Positions 1-11,002 of a stretch of DNA of 64,000 nt are shown here, one piece after another. Every line of letters begins with the position of its first letter. Position 1 is the stretch's first letter. The position numbers and the translations under genes are program-made. A model generated the notes under the pieces. The model did no database searches and was not told the origin of the DNA. It saw nothing but the letters and a program-made list of their open reading frames with translations. Origin of the DNA: Nostoc sp. JL34 (lineage in GTDB: Bacteria > Cyanobacteriota > Cyanobacteriia > Cyanobacteriales > Nostocaceae); contig NZ_JABXKQ010000056.1 of the NCBI RefSeq assembly GCF_017114945.1, positions 1 through 64,000 of the forward strand, given 5' to 3'.

Positions 1-29
1 ATAAATAGCGGTTAGCCCGCTTTTTTATC

Positions 30-65
30 GGGACTGAGATTTATTTCTCAGTCCCAATTTTTATA
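30..65 (+). terminator. Rho-independent-type terminator
   Basis: A 10-bp perfect stem (GGGACTGAGA / TCTCAGTCCC) with a short AT loop is followed by a T-rich tail. It probably ends a gene lying left of the window. Confidence 0.65.
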
Positions 66-506
66 AATAATGTTTTATTTTTACTATCGCTTTTCCATTA
101 CTCTGGTTAAAGAAAAATCTCAGCCAACTTTTAAACAAGAGACAAAAACTGGGTTTGTTTGGAGCTTTATTTTCTAACATTATGGCTAAGATCATCTATT
201 TCCTTTGAAAAAAATCCTGAAGTTGCCGCAAAGAGGTGTTTTAGCAATACTTTATCAGCAATGCCTGAATCTTTAGAAGAAATAGCTCAGAGTAACCAAA
301 CTTTGTTATCAATGTTCGGTTGTTTCTGTTGAAAAGGCAAGTCATCTGTGCTGTGACAGCAAAAGCTACAGCAATAAAGTAGCGCAGGTGTCGTAGTGTT
401 ATATTTTTGATATTTTATAAGTATCAATTTTAAATAAATATATATTGGACATCTCAAAAAAGTCTACCTATGATACTCGTACAAAGATTTGAGCGAGGTC
501 AGAGCA
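66..506. other. Non-coding region upstream of ilvD
   Basis: About 440 bases with no convincing ORF, tRNA or strong repeat. It becomes AT-rich towards ilvD, so it presumably carries the ilvD promoter, but no single box stands out. Confidence 0.5.
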
Positions 507-2216
507 ATGGGTGAAAAAACAATTTCGTCAGAGAATTTCAGAAGTAAAGTTGTCACCCAAGGGGTACAGCGATCGCCAAATCGCGCTATGCTGCGTGCAG
601 TAGGTTTTCAGGATGAAGACTTTAAGAAAGCAATTGTCGGTGTGGCTAATGCCTACAGCACCATCACTCCCTGTAATATGGGGATTAATCAACTAGCACT
701 CATAGCTGAAGCTGGAATTAAACTAGCCGGGGCAATGCCGCAAATGTTCGGCACAATTACTATTAGTGATGGGATTTCTATGGGAACTGAGGGGATGAAA
801 TATTCCCTAGTGTCACGAGAAGTGATTGCTGACTCTATTGAAACCGTTTGTAATGGTCAAAGTATGGATGGCGTGATTGCCATCGGTGGCTGTGATAAAA
901 ATATGCCCGGAGCAATGATTGCAATGGCACGGATGAATATCCCGGCTATCTTTGTTTACGGTGGGACAATTAAGCCCGGACACTACAACAGCCGTGACTT
1001 GACTGTTGTGAGTTCCTTTGAGGCTGTGGGTGAATACAGTGCGGGGAAAATTGACGACACGGAACTAATGGAAGTAGAACGCCGCGCTTGTCCTGGTGCT
1101 GGTTCTTGCGGTGGGATGTTCACAGCCAATACTATGTCCTCGGCTTTTGAAGCGATGGGTATGAGTTTACCCTATTCTTCCACAATGGCGGCGGAAGACG
1201 ATGAAAAAGCCGATAGCACCGAAGAATCAGCCAAGGTATTAGTAGAAGCAATTCGCAATCAACTGTTACCCCGGCACATTATCACGCGCAAATCTATAGA
1301 AAATGCTATTTCTGTAATTATGGCTGTGGGTGGTTCAACTAACGCCGTGTTACATTTTCTGGCGATCGCTCGTGCGGCTGGTGTAGAACTTAATCTAGAT
1401 GATTTTGAAACTATCCGTGGTCGTGTCCCGGTTTTATGCAATTTAAAACCCAGTGGTAGATATGTCGCCACAGACTTACATCAAGCTGGTGGTATTCCCC
1501 AAGTGATGAAAATGCTATTGGTACATGGATTACTTCACGGTGACTGTATCACGATCGCAGGTAAAACCATTGCCGAAGTTTTAGCAGATGTCCCCGATGA
1601 ACCACCCACCAATCAAGATGTGATTCGTCCTTGGAATAAACCGATGTATACCCAAGGTCACTTAGCCATCTTGAAAGGGAATCTTGCTACAGAGGGAGCA
1701 GTAGCAAAAATTACCGGGGTAAAAAATCCCGGCATTACTGGTTCTGCACGAGTATTTGATTCCGAAGAAGAATGCTTAGATGCCATCCTTGCAGGTCAGA
1801 TTAAAGCTGGTGATGTAATTATCGTCCGCTACGAAGGCCCTGTTGGCGGCCCTGGTATGCGGGAAATGCTAGCACCCACCTCAGCAATTATTGGTGCAGG
1901 TTTAGGTGATACAGTCGGGTTAATTACTGATGGACGTTTTTCAGGCGGTACTTATGGGATGGTAGTCGGACACGTTGCTCCCGAAGCTGCCGTTGGTGGT
2001 GCGATCGCTCTGGTCGAAGAAGGTGATAGCATCACTATTGATCCTAATTCTCGCTTATTACAAATCAACATTTCCGATGCAGAATTAACTAGTCGCCGCG
2101 CTAAATGGCAACCCCGTCCACCCCGTTATACAAAAGGCATCTTAGCAAAATATGCTAAGTTAGTTTCCTCTAGCAGTGTTGGTGCTGTCACAGACTTGGA
2201 TTTATTTGATGAGTAG
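507..2216 (+). CDS. ilvD: Dihydroxy-acid dehydratase
   Basis: IlvD (EC 4.2.1.9) dehydrates 2,3-dihydroxy-isovalerate and 2,3-dihydroxy-methylvalerate in branched-chain amino acid synthesis and uses an Fe-S cluster. The protein (569 aa) is colinear with the IlvD/Edd family. The cluster-binding segments [10 protein letters not shown] and [14 protein letters not shown] are present, as is the C-terminal [11 protein letters not shown] motif. An in-frame TTG lies 18 bases upstream. The ATG is preferred because the family's conserved part ([20 protein letters not shown]) begins just after it and a GAGG sits about ten bases before it. The gene stands alone; no other ilv gene is nearby. Confidence 0.96.
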   Translation: MGEKTISSENFRSKVVTQGVQRSPNRAMLRAVGFQDEDFKKAIVGVANAYSTITPCNMGINQLALIAEAGIKLAGAMPQMFGTITISDGISMGTEGMKYSLVSREVIADSIETVCNGQSMDGVIAIGGCDKNMPGAMIAMARMNIPAIFVYGGTIKPGHYNSRDLTVVSSFEAVGEYSAGKIDDTELMEVERRACPGAGSCGGMFTANTMSSAFEAMGMSLPYSSTMAAEDDEKADSTEESAKVLVEAIRNQLLPRHIITRKSIENAISVIMAVGGSTNAVLHFLAIARAAGVELNLDDFETIRGRVPVLCNLKPSGRYVATDLHQAGGIPQVMKMLLVHGLLHGDCITIAGKTIAEVLADVPDEPPTNQDVIRPWNKPMYTQGHLAILKGNLATEGAVAKITGVKNPGITGSARVFDSEEECLDAILAGQIKAGDVIIVRYEGPVGGPGMREMLAPTSAIIGAGLGDTVGLITDGRFSGGTYGMVVGHVAPEAAVGGAIALVEEGDSITIDPNSRLLQINISDAELTSRRAKWQPRPPRYTKGILAKYAKLVSSSSVGAVTDLDLFDE

Positions 2217-2590
2217 GGAGTAAGGGTAGAGTCTCGCAAGTTGATGGGAAAAACCACATCTGTCGTAAGGGCACAGCATTGCTGTGCCCTTACAGCGCGG
2301 GTCTATCTACGATCAAAGAATGAATTAATAAAAGCCTAAAACCACCTCTGGATGGTAAATGCATATCATGATTAATTTGTACAGTGCGTAAGTCCTAAAT
2401 ATATTAAATGATATTGTGTTCTCGATAGTATTTCGAGAACACAATAGGTGTTTTTATTTTCATCTTGTAGGAAAGTACGAAATCTTTGCGGTAAGTATAA
2501 AAAGGCATTGTTTGTTCATGGAGTTGAGGATTTAAGCGATCGCTCTGAGAACCCAATTAAATCACCAATTCAGGACAAAGGAGTACTACG
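2217..2590. other. Gap with two perfect palindromes
   Basis: No gene is seen. Two strong hairpins are present. One at 2265-2293 has arms GTAAGGGCACAGC and GCTGTGCCCTTAC and resembles a common Nostoc dispersed palindrome. The other at 2413-2445 has 13-base arms around ATTGTGTTCTCGA and a 7-base loop. Either could end the ilvD transcript, but neither has a clean U-run. Confidence 0.6.
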
Positions 2591-2592
2591 TT

Positions 2593-3007
2593 GCTTTCAG
2601 AGTGCGGGTTGTTGGTTCTAGTCCCAAGGCTGCGGTGTATGCTGGGATTAGGAGCGATGTCTACGACGGGCTATGCCTACACATAATTTGGCGAACTCTG
2701 TTAATTAGCGGTGGATTAGCAGGTTTAGCTGGGGTGTGCCAAGTCCTCGGCTTTATTGGTCAATTACACCCTAGCATTTCTCCTGGTTACGGTTATACTG
2801 CCATCATTGCTGCTTTTATTGGTCGGTTAAATCCACTGGGTATTATTTTATAGTCTGCTTATAGCACTTTTGTCCGTAGACGGCGAATTAGTGCAGATTA
2901 GATTGGGACTTCCTTTAGCTTTAGCTGGAATGTTTCAAAGTATTTTATTCTTTTTCCTTTTGGCAGCAGGTACATTAATTGACAACCGACTAAGAATGAG
3001 GAAATAG
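2593..3007 (+). pseudogene. Decayed ABC permease, first of a nucleoside/BmpA-type pair
   Basis: The C-terminal part of an inner-membrane permease of the NupP/YufP type (simple sugar or nucleoside ABC uptake) survives in two frames. The first frame reads FRVRVVGSSPKAAVYAGI and then RTLLISGGLAGLAGVCQVLG to 2853. After a stop and a +1 shift the second reads SLLIALLSVDGELVQIRLGL through to a stop at 3007. Between AGI and RTLL, a dispersed repeat (TCTACGACGGGCTATGCCTAC) is inserted in frame. The N-terminal half, the ATPase and the binding protein are missing. Clearly non-functional. Confidence 0.8.
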
Positions 3008-3091
3008 GGACTGGGGACTAGGAAAGAGTTTTCCAATTTCCCAATACCCAGTACCCAATACCTAATGACTAAATATTTGAGGAGATTTGAT

Positions 3092-4024
3092 GTGTCCAGT
3101 CGGAAATTATCTTTGTTACTGAAACTAATATTCGTTACATTGGTCACTGGTGCTAGTAGTTTAGGTATCAGTTTGCTTTTAACTACAAGCGGATTTGAGC
3201 ATCTGTTGGGAATTATAAAGCCAAAAAGCGAGAGTGCTAAAGCTAGTCAGAACAAGCTGATGAGTGCATCTGCACAGAATATCAGCCCAACTACAAATCA
3301 GATGAATGAAGTGCCAAAGCCTTTTCAGGGAACAATCGTTTATCAAGCAAAACTGAAAGCAAACGATAAAGTCATCGCCCTAACTTTCGATGATGGCCCT
3401 GGCCCCAAAAATACGGCACAGATTTTAGAAATTTTGAAGAAAAATGAGATCAAGGCAACATTCTTCATGATTGGAGAAATGGTGAAATATTTTCCCCAAG
3501 TTGCCAAGCAAGTGGCTGCTGATGGTCACGTAATTGGTAATCATACATGGCATCATTGGTATCGCCACATGGACTTAGCTACTGCTGCTAGTGAAATTGA
3601 TCGCACAGCAGAGATTATTTACAAGACTACTGGAGAGAAAACTACTCTGTTTCGTCCCCCTGGCGGCTTTTTGAATAATGGACTAGCCGAATATGCCAAA
3701 AACGAGAAGTACGCTGTCATGATGTGGTCAGAAGAGTCTGGAGATGCTCAACGTCGTTCGCCTCAAGCGCCAGGGCTGGTCAAAAATGTGCTGAAATATG
3801 CAAAGCCAGGTGCAATTGTACTGATGCACGATGGGGGCGGCAATCGTTCCAAATCTGTCAAGGCTTTACCAGAAATGATTGCAGGTTTGAAGGCCCAAGG
3901 CTATCGATTTGTGACAATTCCCCAACTATTGGAAATACAAGCTCAAGAAGAACATCTGGCGGAGGTAGCTTCACCTACAGTTACAAAGGATGAACATCCA
4001 AGCAATCAGCTTAATCATCAGTGA
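3092..4024 (+). CDS. Polysaccharide deacetylase (CE4/NodB family)
   Basis: A probable exported or membrane-anchored metal-dependent deacetylase acting on N-acetylated glycans such as peptidoglycan. The N-terminus is one hydrophobic segment (LLLKLIFVTLVTGASSLGIS), then a linker, then the NodB domain. All CE4 motifs are visible: TFDDGPGPK, the metal-binding GNHTWHHW, RPPGG, MWSEESGD and the closing LMHDGGGN. The GTG start is chosen because GAGGAG lies 8 bases before it; an in-frame ATG at 3065 lies in repeat-like sequence with no ribosome site. The last ten or so residues (from KDEHPSN) are read out of frame from the beginning of the following permease remnant, so the tail is acquired. Substrate unknown. 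Confidence 0.88.
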   Translation: MSSRKLSLLLKLIFVTLVTGASSLGISLLLTTSGFEHLLGIIKPKSESAKASQNKLMSASAQNISPTTNQMNEVPKPFQGTIVYQAKLKANDKVIALTFDDGPGPKNTAQILEILKKNEIKATFFMIGEMVKYFPQVAKQVAADGHVIGNHTWHHWYRHMDLATAASEIDRTAEIIYKTTGEKTTLFRPPGGFLNNGLAEYAKNEKYAVMMWSEESGDAQRRSPQAPGLVKNVLKYAKPGAIVLMHDGGGNRSKSVKALPEMIAGLKAQGYRFVTIPQLLEIQAQEEHLAEVASPTVTKDEHPSNQLNHQ

Positions 4025-4511
4025 GCCGCTACGGGTAGCTACACCTCTAATTTTGGCGGCACTAGATGAATTAGTGACTGAAAAATCGGGGGTGTTAAAC
4101 CTGGGCATTGAGGGAATGATGCTGGTTGGGGCTGTAGCTAGTTTTGTTGCTGCTTCAATTACAGGTAATATTTACTTAGGATTATTCATAGCACTAATAT
4201 CAGGAATAGCGATCGCTTTGATGAGCCAATCAACAGCCAATGCATCGACCTACAATGCGATTGTCTCGACTAACAATGCGATTGTCTCGACTAACAATGC
4301 GATTGTCTCGACTGACAATGCGATTGTATCGACTGACAATGCGATTGTATCGACTGACAATGCGATTGTATCGACTAACAATGCGATTGTATCAACTAAC
4401 AATGCCAATGTAGTAATCTATAATTCAATCCGGTTCAGTCAAGTCTTAACTCTTTGTCAAAGTAAATTTTTTAACCTAGACGCGGAGCGCCTTGCCGGAG
4501 GCTACCGCTAA
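3990..4511 (+). pseudogene. Truncated ABC permease (second of the pair) running into 21-bp repeats
   Basis: The first 80 or so residues match the N-terminus of the second nucleoside/BmpA-type ABC permease (EPLRVATPLILAALDELVTE, then KSGVLNLGIEGMMLVGAVAS). The reading frame then enters a tandem 21-bp array that encodes repeated NAIVSTN heptads and ends in unrelated sequence. Most transmembrane helices are missing, so it cannot be a working permease. It overlaps the 3' end of the deacetylase by 35 bases. Confidence 0.8.
4254..4400 (+). repeat. 21-bp tandem repeat, seven copies
   Basis: Seven head-to-tail copies of AATGCGATTGTCTCGACTAAC with a few substitutions (TCTCG/TATCG, TAAC/TGAC), flanked by degenerate copies. 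Because 21 is a multiple of 3, the truncated permease frame stays open across it. Confidence 0.95.
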
Positions 4512-4588
4512 GAATGCATACTCCTACGGAGAAGCAACGCGTAGCGTCTTGTAGAGAAGGAAGAAATGCTTAATTGAACTGTATGAAT

Positions 4589-7500
4589 CTAAAATCGGGT
4601 TTCATACTCAACTTGGAGTTGATTTTCATCCCCCAAATCAGTTGAGCCTCGCATCAGAATTTCGTCATTGACTCGATAGAGGACATTGTAACGGAAAGAG
4701 TCATTGCTAGAAAGAGCGCGTGATAAAGAGGCAGAGAAATTTTTATTGATGTCAAACACACCTTCTGCTGATAAATTCAGAATTGAAGCTCTCGATGCTT
4801 CATTGGTAGATGGCGTGGGAAATATCCGAAACTCACTGAAACCAACAGCCTGTCCGATCGCAGTGATAGTTCCTTGTAAACTACCTAAAATGGTAGAACT
4901 AGCGAAATTAGTCAGCCCTTGGCCTGCATCTGCTTGACCGAAAGAACCCAGAATTGAGCCACCCAGTAGCGCAACTATTTCTCCCTTGCTACGGCTAGGT
5001 TCGCTCGTCAGTTCTAGATTGTCACCCAATTTACTAGCTGGCCCGTTCACCCTAGCTTGAACGGTAACGCTACGTAAAGTCCCAAAGTTATTGACAGAAA
5101 CATCACTAACTTCAGAAGACAAAGGTGATTCCAAAGTTTGAGTGTTCCTTGCTGATGCTTCCGGTACAATTGCCGTCAGTCGGACATCCAAAGTCGGGTC
5201 AAGTCCTTGACTTGGAGTAAACCGCGCAGTTTGTTCATAGCCGCGCGCTAAGGTGAACTCAGTAGAAAATAAGCTCAGTCGTCCTCCTGTCAAACGAATG
5301 ACTCCTTCAGGAAGTGGTTTGGCTAATGTACCATTAATGGTCAAGTCACCTTTAGCGTCAAAGCTCAATAAAGGCTGACTTAATGCTGCTCCTCCTGGTA
5401 CAAAGCTGAGTAGGGACTGAGTTGTAACCCGAATATCTTTATCTAAAATCAACTTTAAATCTGCAAACTCTACAGGTAAATTGGGTGGAGTTGGGGCGCT
5501 AGTGCTTGCATCTGCTGTCGCCACTGGCTTAGCGCTTCCGTCTACTGTAGCTACTGGGTTAGCGCTATTCTCTGCTGTCGGTGTGACATTAGGGTTAACC
5601 TCTTGTCTATCTAGATTTATGACTTTAGTATTAGCCTCAGTTGTAGCTGCTGATTTTTTAGCAGTAGTAGTAGAGTTGCCAATAATTACCTGACCATCAC
5701 TCAGTTTAATCTCTCCACCAATTACAGGTTTTAAGGCTGTGCCGCGAATCACGACATCGCCACCGACACCACCTTCATACAATCCTGCAAGCTTAAAATT
5801 GAGTTTGTCTGCTATTGATACTGTCAGGGGATTGGCTGCGGCTTGTTGAGCATCAAAAATTGGCAAGATGCCTGATGCAGTTACTTGCCCTTGATTGTAA
5901 TTACCTTGGATATTTTCAACGCTTACCGTACTACCATTAAATTGCGCTGTTCCTGTGACATTCGTTAGGGGATCAGATAAGGCTTCAGCACGGAAAGTTG
6001 CATTATTAAGTGTGGCGTTGCCGTTGATAATTGGTTCGTTTAAAGTACCTCGAACATTTAAATCTACTTTTCCTTGACCATCTACCCAAGCGACTTGATT
6101 ATTGGTAAGCAGATTTAACAGTGCCAATCCTTCATTTTGCACATTGGCGTCGATGTTGATTTGATTGCTATCAGGTTGCACTTTGGCAAAAGGCAACGGA
6201 GCAGGTACGCTACCTGTAATGGCAACTGGCTGCGTTCCTGTCACCAGTAAGGTACTATCAAAATTCAAGCGAGCTTTGTTGTAATCAAAGTTCACTTCTC
6301 CTGTTTGCACAGGTTGTTTGTTAAGAGTCGCATCAGCTAGCGCCACTTTCCCTTTCGCACTAGGGTCTTGCAAACTACCTGCTAAGGTGGCATCAGCATT
6401 CACTTTCCCGGTGATATCTATGGGGTATTTTTCGATAAAAGGCTCTAAAAGTGATAGAGGTAGACTGGCTACATTCAATTTTCCAGATAGTTGCTCAGTT
6501 CCTAACTGTCCCGAAAACGCCACTAGTCCTTGATTTATCCCCACACTCAACGGCGAAAGTGTGACGATACCATCGGCAAAAGTGCCTTGAGCAACAACTT
6601 GATTGATGGAATAATTACCCCATTGCCAATTAGCACCTTGAAAATTAAAGCCAACATTCAACCCAGATTTTAACGAGCCATTGGCTGTAATTGCTCCGTT
6701 TAAAGCACCTGTTAATTCTGCAAGGCTGGGTAAAGATGGGGTTTGTTTGGTTTGAGCTTGCTGTTGTTTTGCTATTGCTGCTGTAATATTCGAGAAATAT
6801 GCTAACTGTGTTTTCAAATCTGTATTCGGCAAGCTGATAGACTCAGTTTCAAGTGCTTCGGCCCCAGCTAAAGTCGGAGGCTGCAACCCGGTACTAAGGT
6901 CTTGAAAGTCGAAGATATTAAACGCTTGTAAAAGTCTCTGGATATTAGCTTGGGCAAAATTAGCTTGGAATTGAAATTGCGGGTCATTCCCTGCTTGCAC
7001 ATTGCCACTGAGAGCGATGTTGCTATCGCCAATCCGCAATAGACCATTAGCCAAGCTAGCAGTACCATCGGCATAATTGATGCTGCCGCGAAATTCATCG
7101 GCTGCAACTCTGGCAACACGAGGCCCTGCGATCGCCACATCTCCTGCAATGGCATAATTATTCAGATTGACAACTAAATTACCCGATAATTGCCCCCCCA
7201 AAGGTTTCAATTGATTGTTAGGTAAAAAGCCGCCAACAAGAGCGATGGGAAACTGTTGGGCGTTGATTATCAAGTTATCTCCCTCAGTTCTACCTGTGGT
7301 GACAGCCTCATCGCGTTTAACTAAAAATGAAGTTGGACGATAATCTGCACCTAAATTAAGGGCAATCCGATCTTGTTTCCCAGCTAGTCGCAGACTTCCT
7401 CCTTGTCCCCCTTGAAAATTCACATTTCCGGTTAAAAGTGGGTCAAACGCTAAGTTACTCACATTGAAATTCCGCAACCGGATATTGCCATTAGCTTGCG

Positions 7501-9985
7501 GTACATCTGGAGTACCTGTAACTTTCCCATTAAAATCAAGTAACCCTGCTATTGCTACGTCCCCAGGAACTTTAAAGCCAGTATTTTGTAAGTTGAAATT
7601 CTGCGCCAGTACATTTAAATCAAATCCGGCAATTTGGGGTGCGCCAGTTGGGGGAGACTGAATAGCGATCGCACCATTAGCACTAAATCCTGCGGTACTT
7701 GCGTTTTCAACGATAATCTGCTGTCCATTCCACTGAAATCTTGCAGTCAGCGGTTTTGCCAGCTGCGCTACTCCTTGGGGAAGGCTGATTTGTCCGGCGG
7801 CGCGAATATCCGCAAGCTGGAAAGATTTTGTTGTGCCAGCTAACTGAATATTGCTATTCAGCCGTCCTCGCAGTTGTGGTGAGAAACGGTTGAGTTGAAT
7901 TTGAGAAGTTTTGATACCCCCTTGCCAACGTTCTTGTGCAACTTCACCTTTAGCCCTGATTGTCCCCCCTGCGACGTTCAAAACTGCATCGGGAAAGACG
8001 ATATTCTCTCCCTGTTTGGTAACAACAACTCGCCCGGTAGTGGGATAGGTGGCACTAGGCGCTTGTACCCGCGCTACTGTTTGCAGATTGCTCAGAGTGC
8101 CGGAAATATCAGCATTTGCCGAGACATTCCCAATGGTGATGGAGGGTGAAGAATTGTAAGCTTTAGCGATCGCATCCCCTGGTATATTTTTTGCTTGCAC
8201 ATTCAACGCCACCCTACCTTGAGGTGCAAGCTGAACTCGTCCGCTAGCTGTTACTTGCCCTCCCACATCTGGATTTGCTTGAACGCGAGAAATATTGACG
8301 TTTAATGGTGTACCCAGAGAACCACTAATGTTAGCGTTCGCAGATATACCACCAACATTAATGGGAGTTGAAATACCGTAACCTTGAGCGATCGCATTTC
8401 CTGGAATACCTTGAGCTTGAATATCTACACCTACCTGACCTTGGGGAGCGAGTTGAATTTGACCATTAGCTGTGATTTTCCCCCCGGCTGGCGGCGTTAC
8501 CTGAACATTAGAAACATCAAATTTCAAGGGCTGTTTGCGAAGTGAGCCAGAAATTTGAGCTTTTGCTGAAACATTTCCAACTGCGATCGGTAGAGTAACG
8601 CCATAACTTCGTGCTAGTATATCCCCTGATATCCCATCAGCTTGAGCATTAAATATTACTCCATCTTTGGTTCCCAGATTAGCTTGACCACCGCCGATAA
8701 TTTGACCACCAGCTGCGGGGACTATTTTCAGATTGGAGACAGTAAGTTGAGATGCAGTTTGAGATGCATTCAAGCGGAAATCAGTATTGATAGTTTTAAA
8801 TTGAACGCGATCGACTTGAATCGGTTTTGTATTACTTACTGTACCGCTGACGACTGGTTGTTGAAGTGCGCCTAGTATTTTAATATTTGCTTGAATTTCG
8901 CCACTAGCTGGGACTGACGAATTTACTTTTAGGGTATCTAAGATATTTTTCGCAGTAACAGGTTTGATCTGAGCAGAAACATTAAAACCTGTTTGAGTAT
9001 TAATTGTTCCATTCGCGAGAATGGGAACTTTGCCAAAGTTCGTACTTAGATTATCTAAAGTAACTGTCTGACCCTGAAATAGAAATTTCCCATTAAAATT
9101 AGAAATTGGCTGAGGAATATTTTGAATTTTAGCGGTGATTTGATTAGCTGTAGCTGTTCCCGTAATTGCGATGTCTGAAAGTTTGGGTGGAATCTGAACC
9201 CCTAAATCAGCATTTAAATATCCTGCTTGCAGAGCGATCGGTAACTGAATTAATCTAGTGATATCAGATGCTTGTAAATTTTGTGTTGAAAGCTGGAGGT
9301 TAGTTTGTTGAGCTTTTAGTTGAGTTTCGCCAACAATTTTGACAGCGCCTCCCCTAGTGAGTTGAGTATTGAAGTCATAACCGATCCTTTGATTTTGATC
9401 GGAAAATCGGGCAATACCACCAACTCGATCTAATATTACTGAGCCTTTGGGTTTAGTCGGTGCAGTGAATGGCATCAACTCTATATTGCCATCTTGAATT
9501 TGAAGTGACTGCAACTCAGTTTGAATAAAGCCTTGTCCCTCCCCAGCCTTAACTTGGGCTGTCACCCAACGCCCATCTTTATCCTGTTGAATGTAGACAT
9601 TGGGCTGAACTAAGGTGACATTTAATTCCAGTTTTCGGCTAAGAATAAGTTGTAACGGCGAGAACTGCACCTCTAAAGCTTTTGCTACCACCCGATCTGC
9701 ATCGCTGGAAGTTGCTGGTATCGATAGAGAGCTAAATCTCAGACTAGAAAGCGAAAAACGTTCAACGTTCCCAACTTTGACTGGACGCCCTAGTAATTGC
9801 TCAAGATTTTGCTGTACTAACGGCGCTAAATCTTTATATACATAGCTTCTAGCCCACCAAGCACCAACTATAATTCCAACTAGCAAAACCCCACCCAGAG
9901 CCAAACTGGTACGTCCTAAAAGCAGGAGCCACAGACGACGATTAGATGGTTCCTGATTGTTTCCTGAGTTTGGAGATGGCGTCAT
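4589..9985 (-). CDS. tamB: TamB-like translocation/assembly protein
   Basis: A 1798-aa inner-membrane-anchored, periplasm-spanning protein of the TamB/AsmA-like (DUF490) family. In Gram-negative bacteria such proteins help outer-membrane proteins or lipids cross the periplasm. The N-terminus has one membrane helix (residues about 18-45, LWLLLLGRTSLALGGVLLVG), then an AsmA-like start (LEQLLGRPVKVGNVE). About 1,500 residues of beta-rich repeats follow, with recurring NISGSLG / ANGQIQLAPQG patterns. A low-complexity Ala/Thr/Pro linker lies near residues 1440-1500. The conserved C-terminal TamB domain ends in beta-strand sequence closing with Phe (VEYETRF). No Omp85 partner is in the window. Several apparent ORFs on the opposite strand are shadows. 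Confidence 0.92.
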   Translation of the reverse strand: MTPSPNSGNNQEPSNRRLWLLLLGRTSLALGGVLLVGIIVGAWWARSYVYKDLAPLVQQNLEQLLGRPVKVGNVERFSLSSLRFSSLSIPATSSDADRVVAKALEVQFSPLQLILSRKLELNVTLVQPNVYIQQDKDGRWVTAQVKAGEGQGFIQTELQSLQIQDGNIELMPFTAPTKPKGSVILDRVGGIARFSDQNQRIGYDFNTQLTRGGAVKIVGETQLKAQQTNLQLSTQNLQASDITRLIQLPIALQAGYLNADLGVQIPPKLSDIAITGTATANQITAKIQNIPQPISNFNGKFLFQGQTVTLDNLSTNFGKVPILANGTINTQTGFNVSAQIKPVTAKNILDTLKVNSSVPASGEIQANIKILGALQQPVVSGTVSNTKPIQVDRVQFKTINTDFRLNASQTASQLTVSNLKIVPAAGGQIIGGGQANLGTKDGVIFNAQADGISGDILARSYGVTLPIAVGNVSAKAQISGSLRKQPLKFDVSNVQVTPPAGGKITANGQIQLAPQGQVGVDIQAQGIPGNAIAQGYGISTPINVGGISANANISGSLGTPLNVNISRVQANPDVGGQVTASGRVQLAPQGRVALNVQAKNIPGDAIAKAYNSSPSITIGNVSANADISGTLSNLQTVARVQAPSATYPTTGRVVVTKQGENIVFPDAVLNVAGGTIRAKGEVAQERWQGGIKTSQIQLNRFSPQLRGRLNSNIQLAGTTKSFQLADIRAAGQISLPQGVAQLAKPLTARFQWNGQQIIVENASTAGFSANGAIAIQSPPTGAPQIAGFDLNVLAQNFNLQNTGFKVPGDVAIAGLLDFNGKVTGTPDVPQANGNIRLRNFNVSNLAFDPLLTGNVNFQGGQGGSLRLAGKQDRIALNLGADYRPTSFLVKRDEAVTTGRTEGDNLIINAQQFPIALVGGFLPNNQLKPLGGQLSGNLVVNLNNYAIAGDVAIAGPRVARVAADEFRGSINYADGTASLANGLLRIGDSNIALSGNVQAGNDPQFQFQANFAQANIQRLLQAFNIFDFQDLSTGLQPPTLAGAEALETESISLPNTDLKTQLAYFSNITAAIAKQQQAQTKQTPSLPSLAELTGALNGAITANGSLKSGLNVGFNFQGANWQWGNYSINQVVAQGTFADGIVTLSPLSVGINQGLVAFSGQLGTEQLSGKLNVASLPLSLLEPFIEKYPIDITGKVNADATLAGSLQDPSAKGKVALADATLNKQPVQTGEVNFDYNKARLNFDSTLLVTGTQPVAITGSVPAPLPFAKVQPDSNQINIDANVQNEGLALLNLLTNNQVAWVDGQGKVDLNVRGTLNEPIINGNATLNNATFRAEALSDPLTNVTGTAQFNGSTVSVENIQGNYNQGQVTASGILPIFDAQQAAANPLTVSIADKLNFKLAGLYEGGVGGDVVIRGTALKPVIGGEIKLSDGQVIIGNSTTTAKKSAATTEANTKVINLDRQEVNPNVTPTAENSANPVATVDGSAKPVATADASTSAPTPPNLPVEFADLKLILDKDIRVTTQSLLSFVPGGAALSQPLLSFDAKGDLTINGTLAKPLPEGVIRLTGGRLSLFSTEFTLARGYEQTARFTPSQGLDPTLDVRLTAIVPEASARNTQTLESPLSSEVSDVSVNNFGTLRSVTVQARVNGPASKLGDNLELTSEPSRSKGEIVALLGGSILGSFGQADAGQGLTNFASSTILGSLQGTITAIGQAVGFSEFRIFPTPSTNEASRASILNLSAEGVFDINKNFSASLSRALSSNDSFRYNVLYRVNDEILMRGSTDLGDENQLQVEYETRF

Positions 9986-11002
9986 GAGCGTTATCAGTAC
10001 CAGTACTTTTTTCTGGAGTGAGCCTAGAGACAGGCTAGTTGCAGTTGTATAAGCAAGTTACAAGCTATGGTTTCACAATATCAGGACTTACGCAAGAACT
10101 TTGCAGCAATCTGCTTCTATTCTCTAGGAGAGGCTGCGTCACGAGACGCTCCACAAAGGCGTTTATGTTATTTCATAATTTTGCATAGTTCCTGAATCTA
10201 TTTAGAGTAATCCTTTGTTAGCAGAGATTAATTTTGTTGCTTTTAATATTATGTTTGAAAATATTGTTTAAATTAGAAGTATTCATTTATCAACTTATTT
10301 AAGAAATAGTCTTTTATAATTGTTTAATAATATTTTTAGATGGATCTTATTTATTTACTTAACAAACATTATTAAAAAATTAAGTAAGATGCTTTTCATT
10401 AAATAACTTTGTGATAACTTCTGTATATACAACCCTAGTTAGAAAATTGAATTTCTCTAGAATCTAACTTAGTATAGATGACAATTGCAAATAATCTGAG
10501 ATTTGGGAGTAATTTAGAGTAGAATATCAATTTATGAACCTAAATTTAGCTCCCCAACTTCTTCAATAAGTCGGGGAGTGGGTAGCAACTTTGCTATTAT
10601 TTTCGCAGCGGGTAAATCTACTCGCATGGGTACTTGCAAAACTTCACTCCCTTGGGATAAGGGAAAACATTATTAACTTCTCAACTAGAATAGTGATTAA
10701 GTGTCGGTTTTAACCCTGTAGTAGTGTTAGTTTCACACAACAGCAAAAAAACAAAAAGATTGTCCTATTGGCAGTTTAGCTGTAATTAATCTTCATGCCA
10801 ATGTTGGTAAAACAACTTCTCTGCTCACAGGGTTGCAACATAATTCCCCCAAACTTTGAAGTATTAGCATTTTCAGCAGTCGAACAACCCAGAAAATTAG
10901 AGATTTACCAGATATTTTATAGCAACAGATTACTAACAAGATTTCCGACTTCTTAGAGAAATCGGAAATCTGAGCATTTCGATTCTTCTTTCGCAAACCC
11001 AA
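9986..11002. other. AT-rich gap of about 1 kb with a terminal-hairpin-like remnant
   Basis: No convincing gene. It is strongly AT-rich between 10200 and 10530. A hairpin at 10550-10578 (CTCCCC ... GGGGAG with ACTT/AAGT inside) resembles hairpins found at ends of IS200/IS605 elements in cyanobacteria, but no transposase remains. A short stretch at 10790-10850 can be read as a P-loop-like ANVGKTT; it is too short to support. Confidence 0.5.

Noticed and set aside
2935-3147. Minus-strand 70-aa ORF over the permease/deacetylase junction
   Set aside because: Antisense to the recognisable permease remnant and to the deacetylase start.
10793-11002. Minus-strand 69-aa ORF, and a P-loop-like ANVGKTT reading on the plus strand
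   Set aside because: The ORF has no similarity, ribosome site or protein-like composition. The plus-strand reading stops after about 20 codons.
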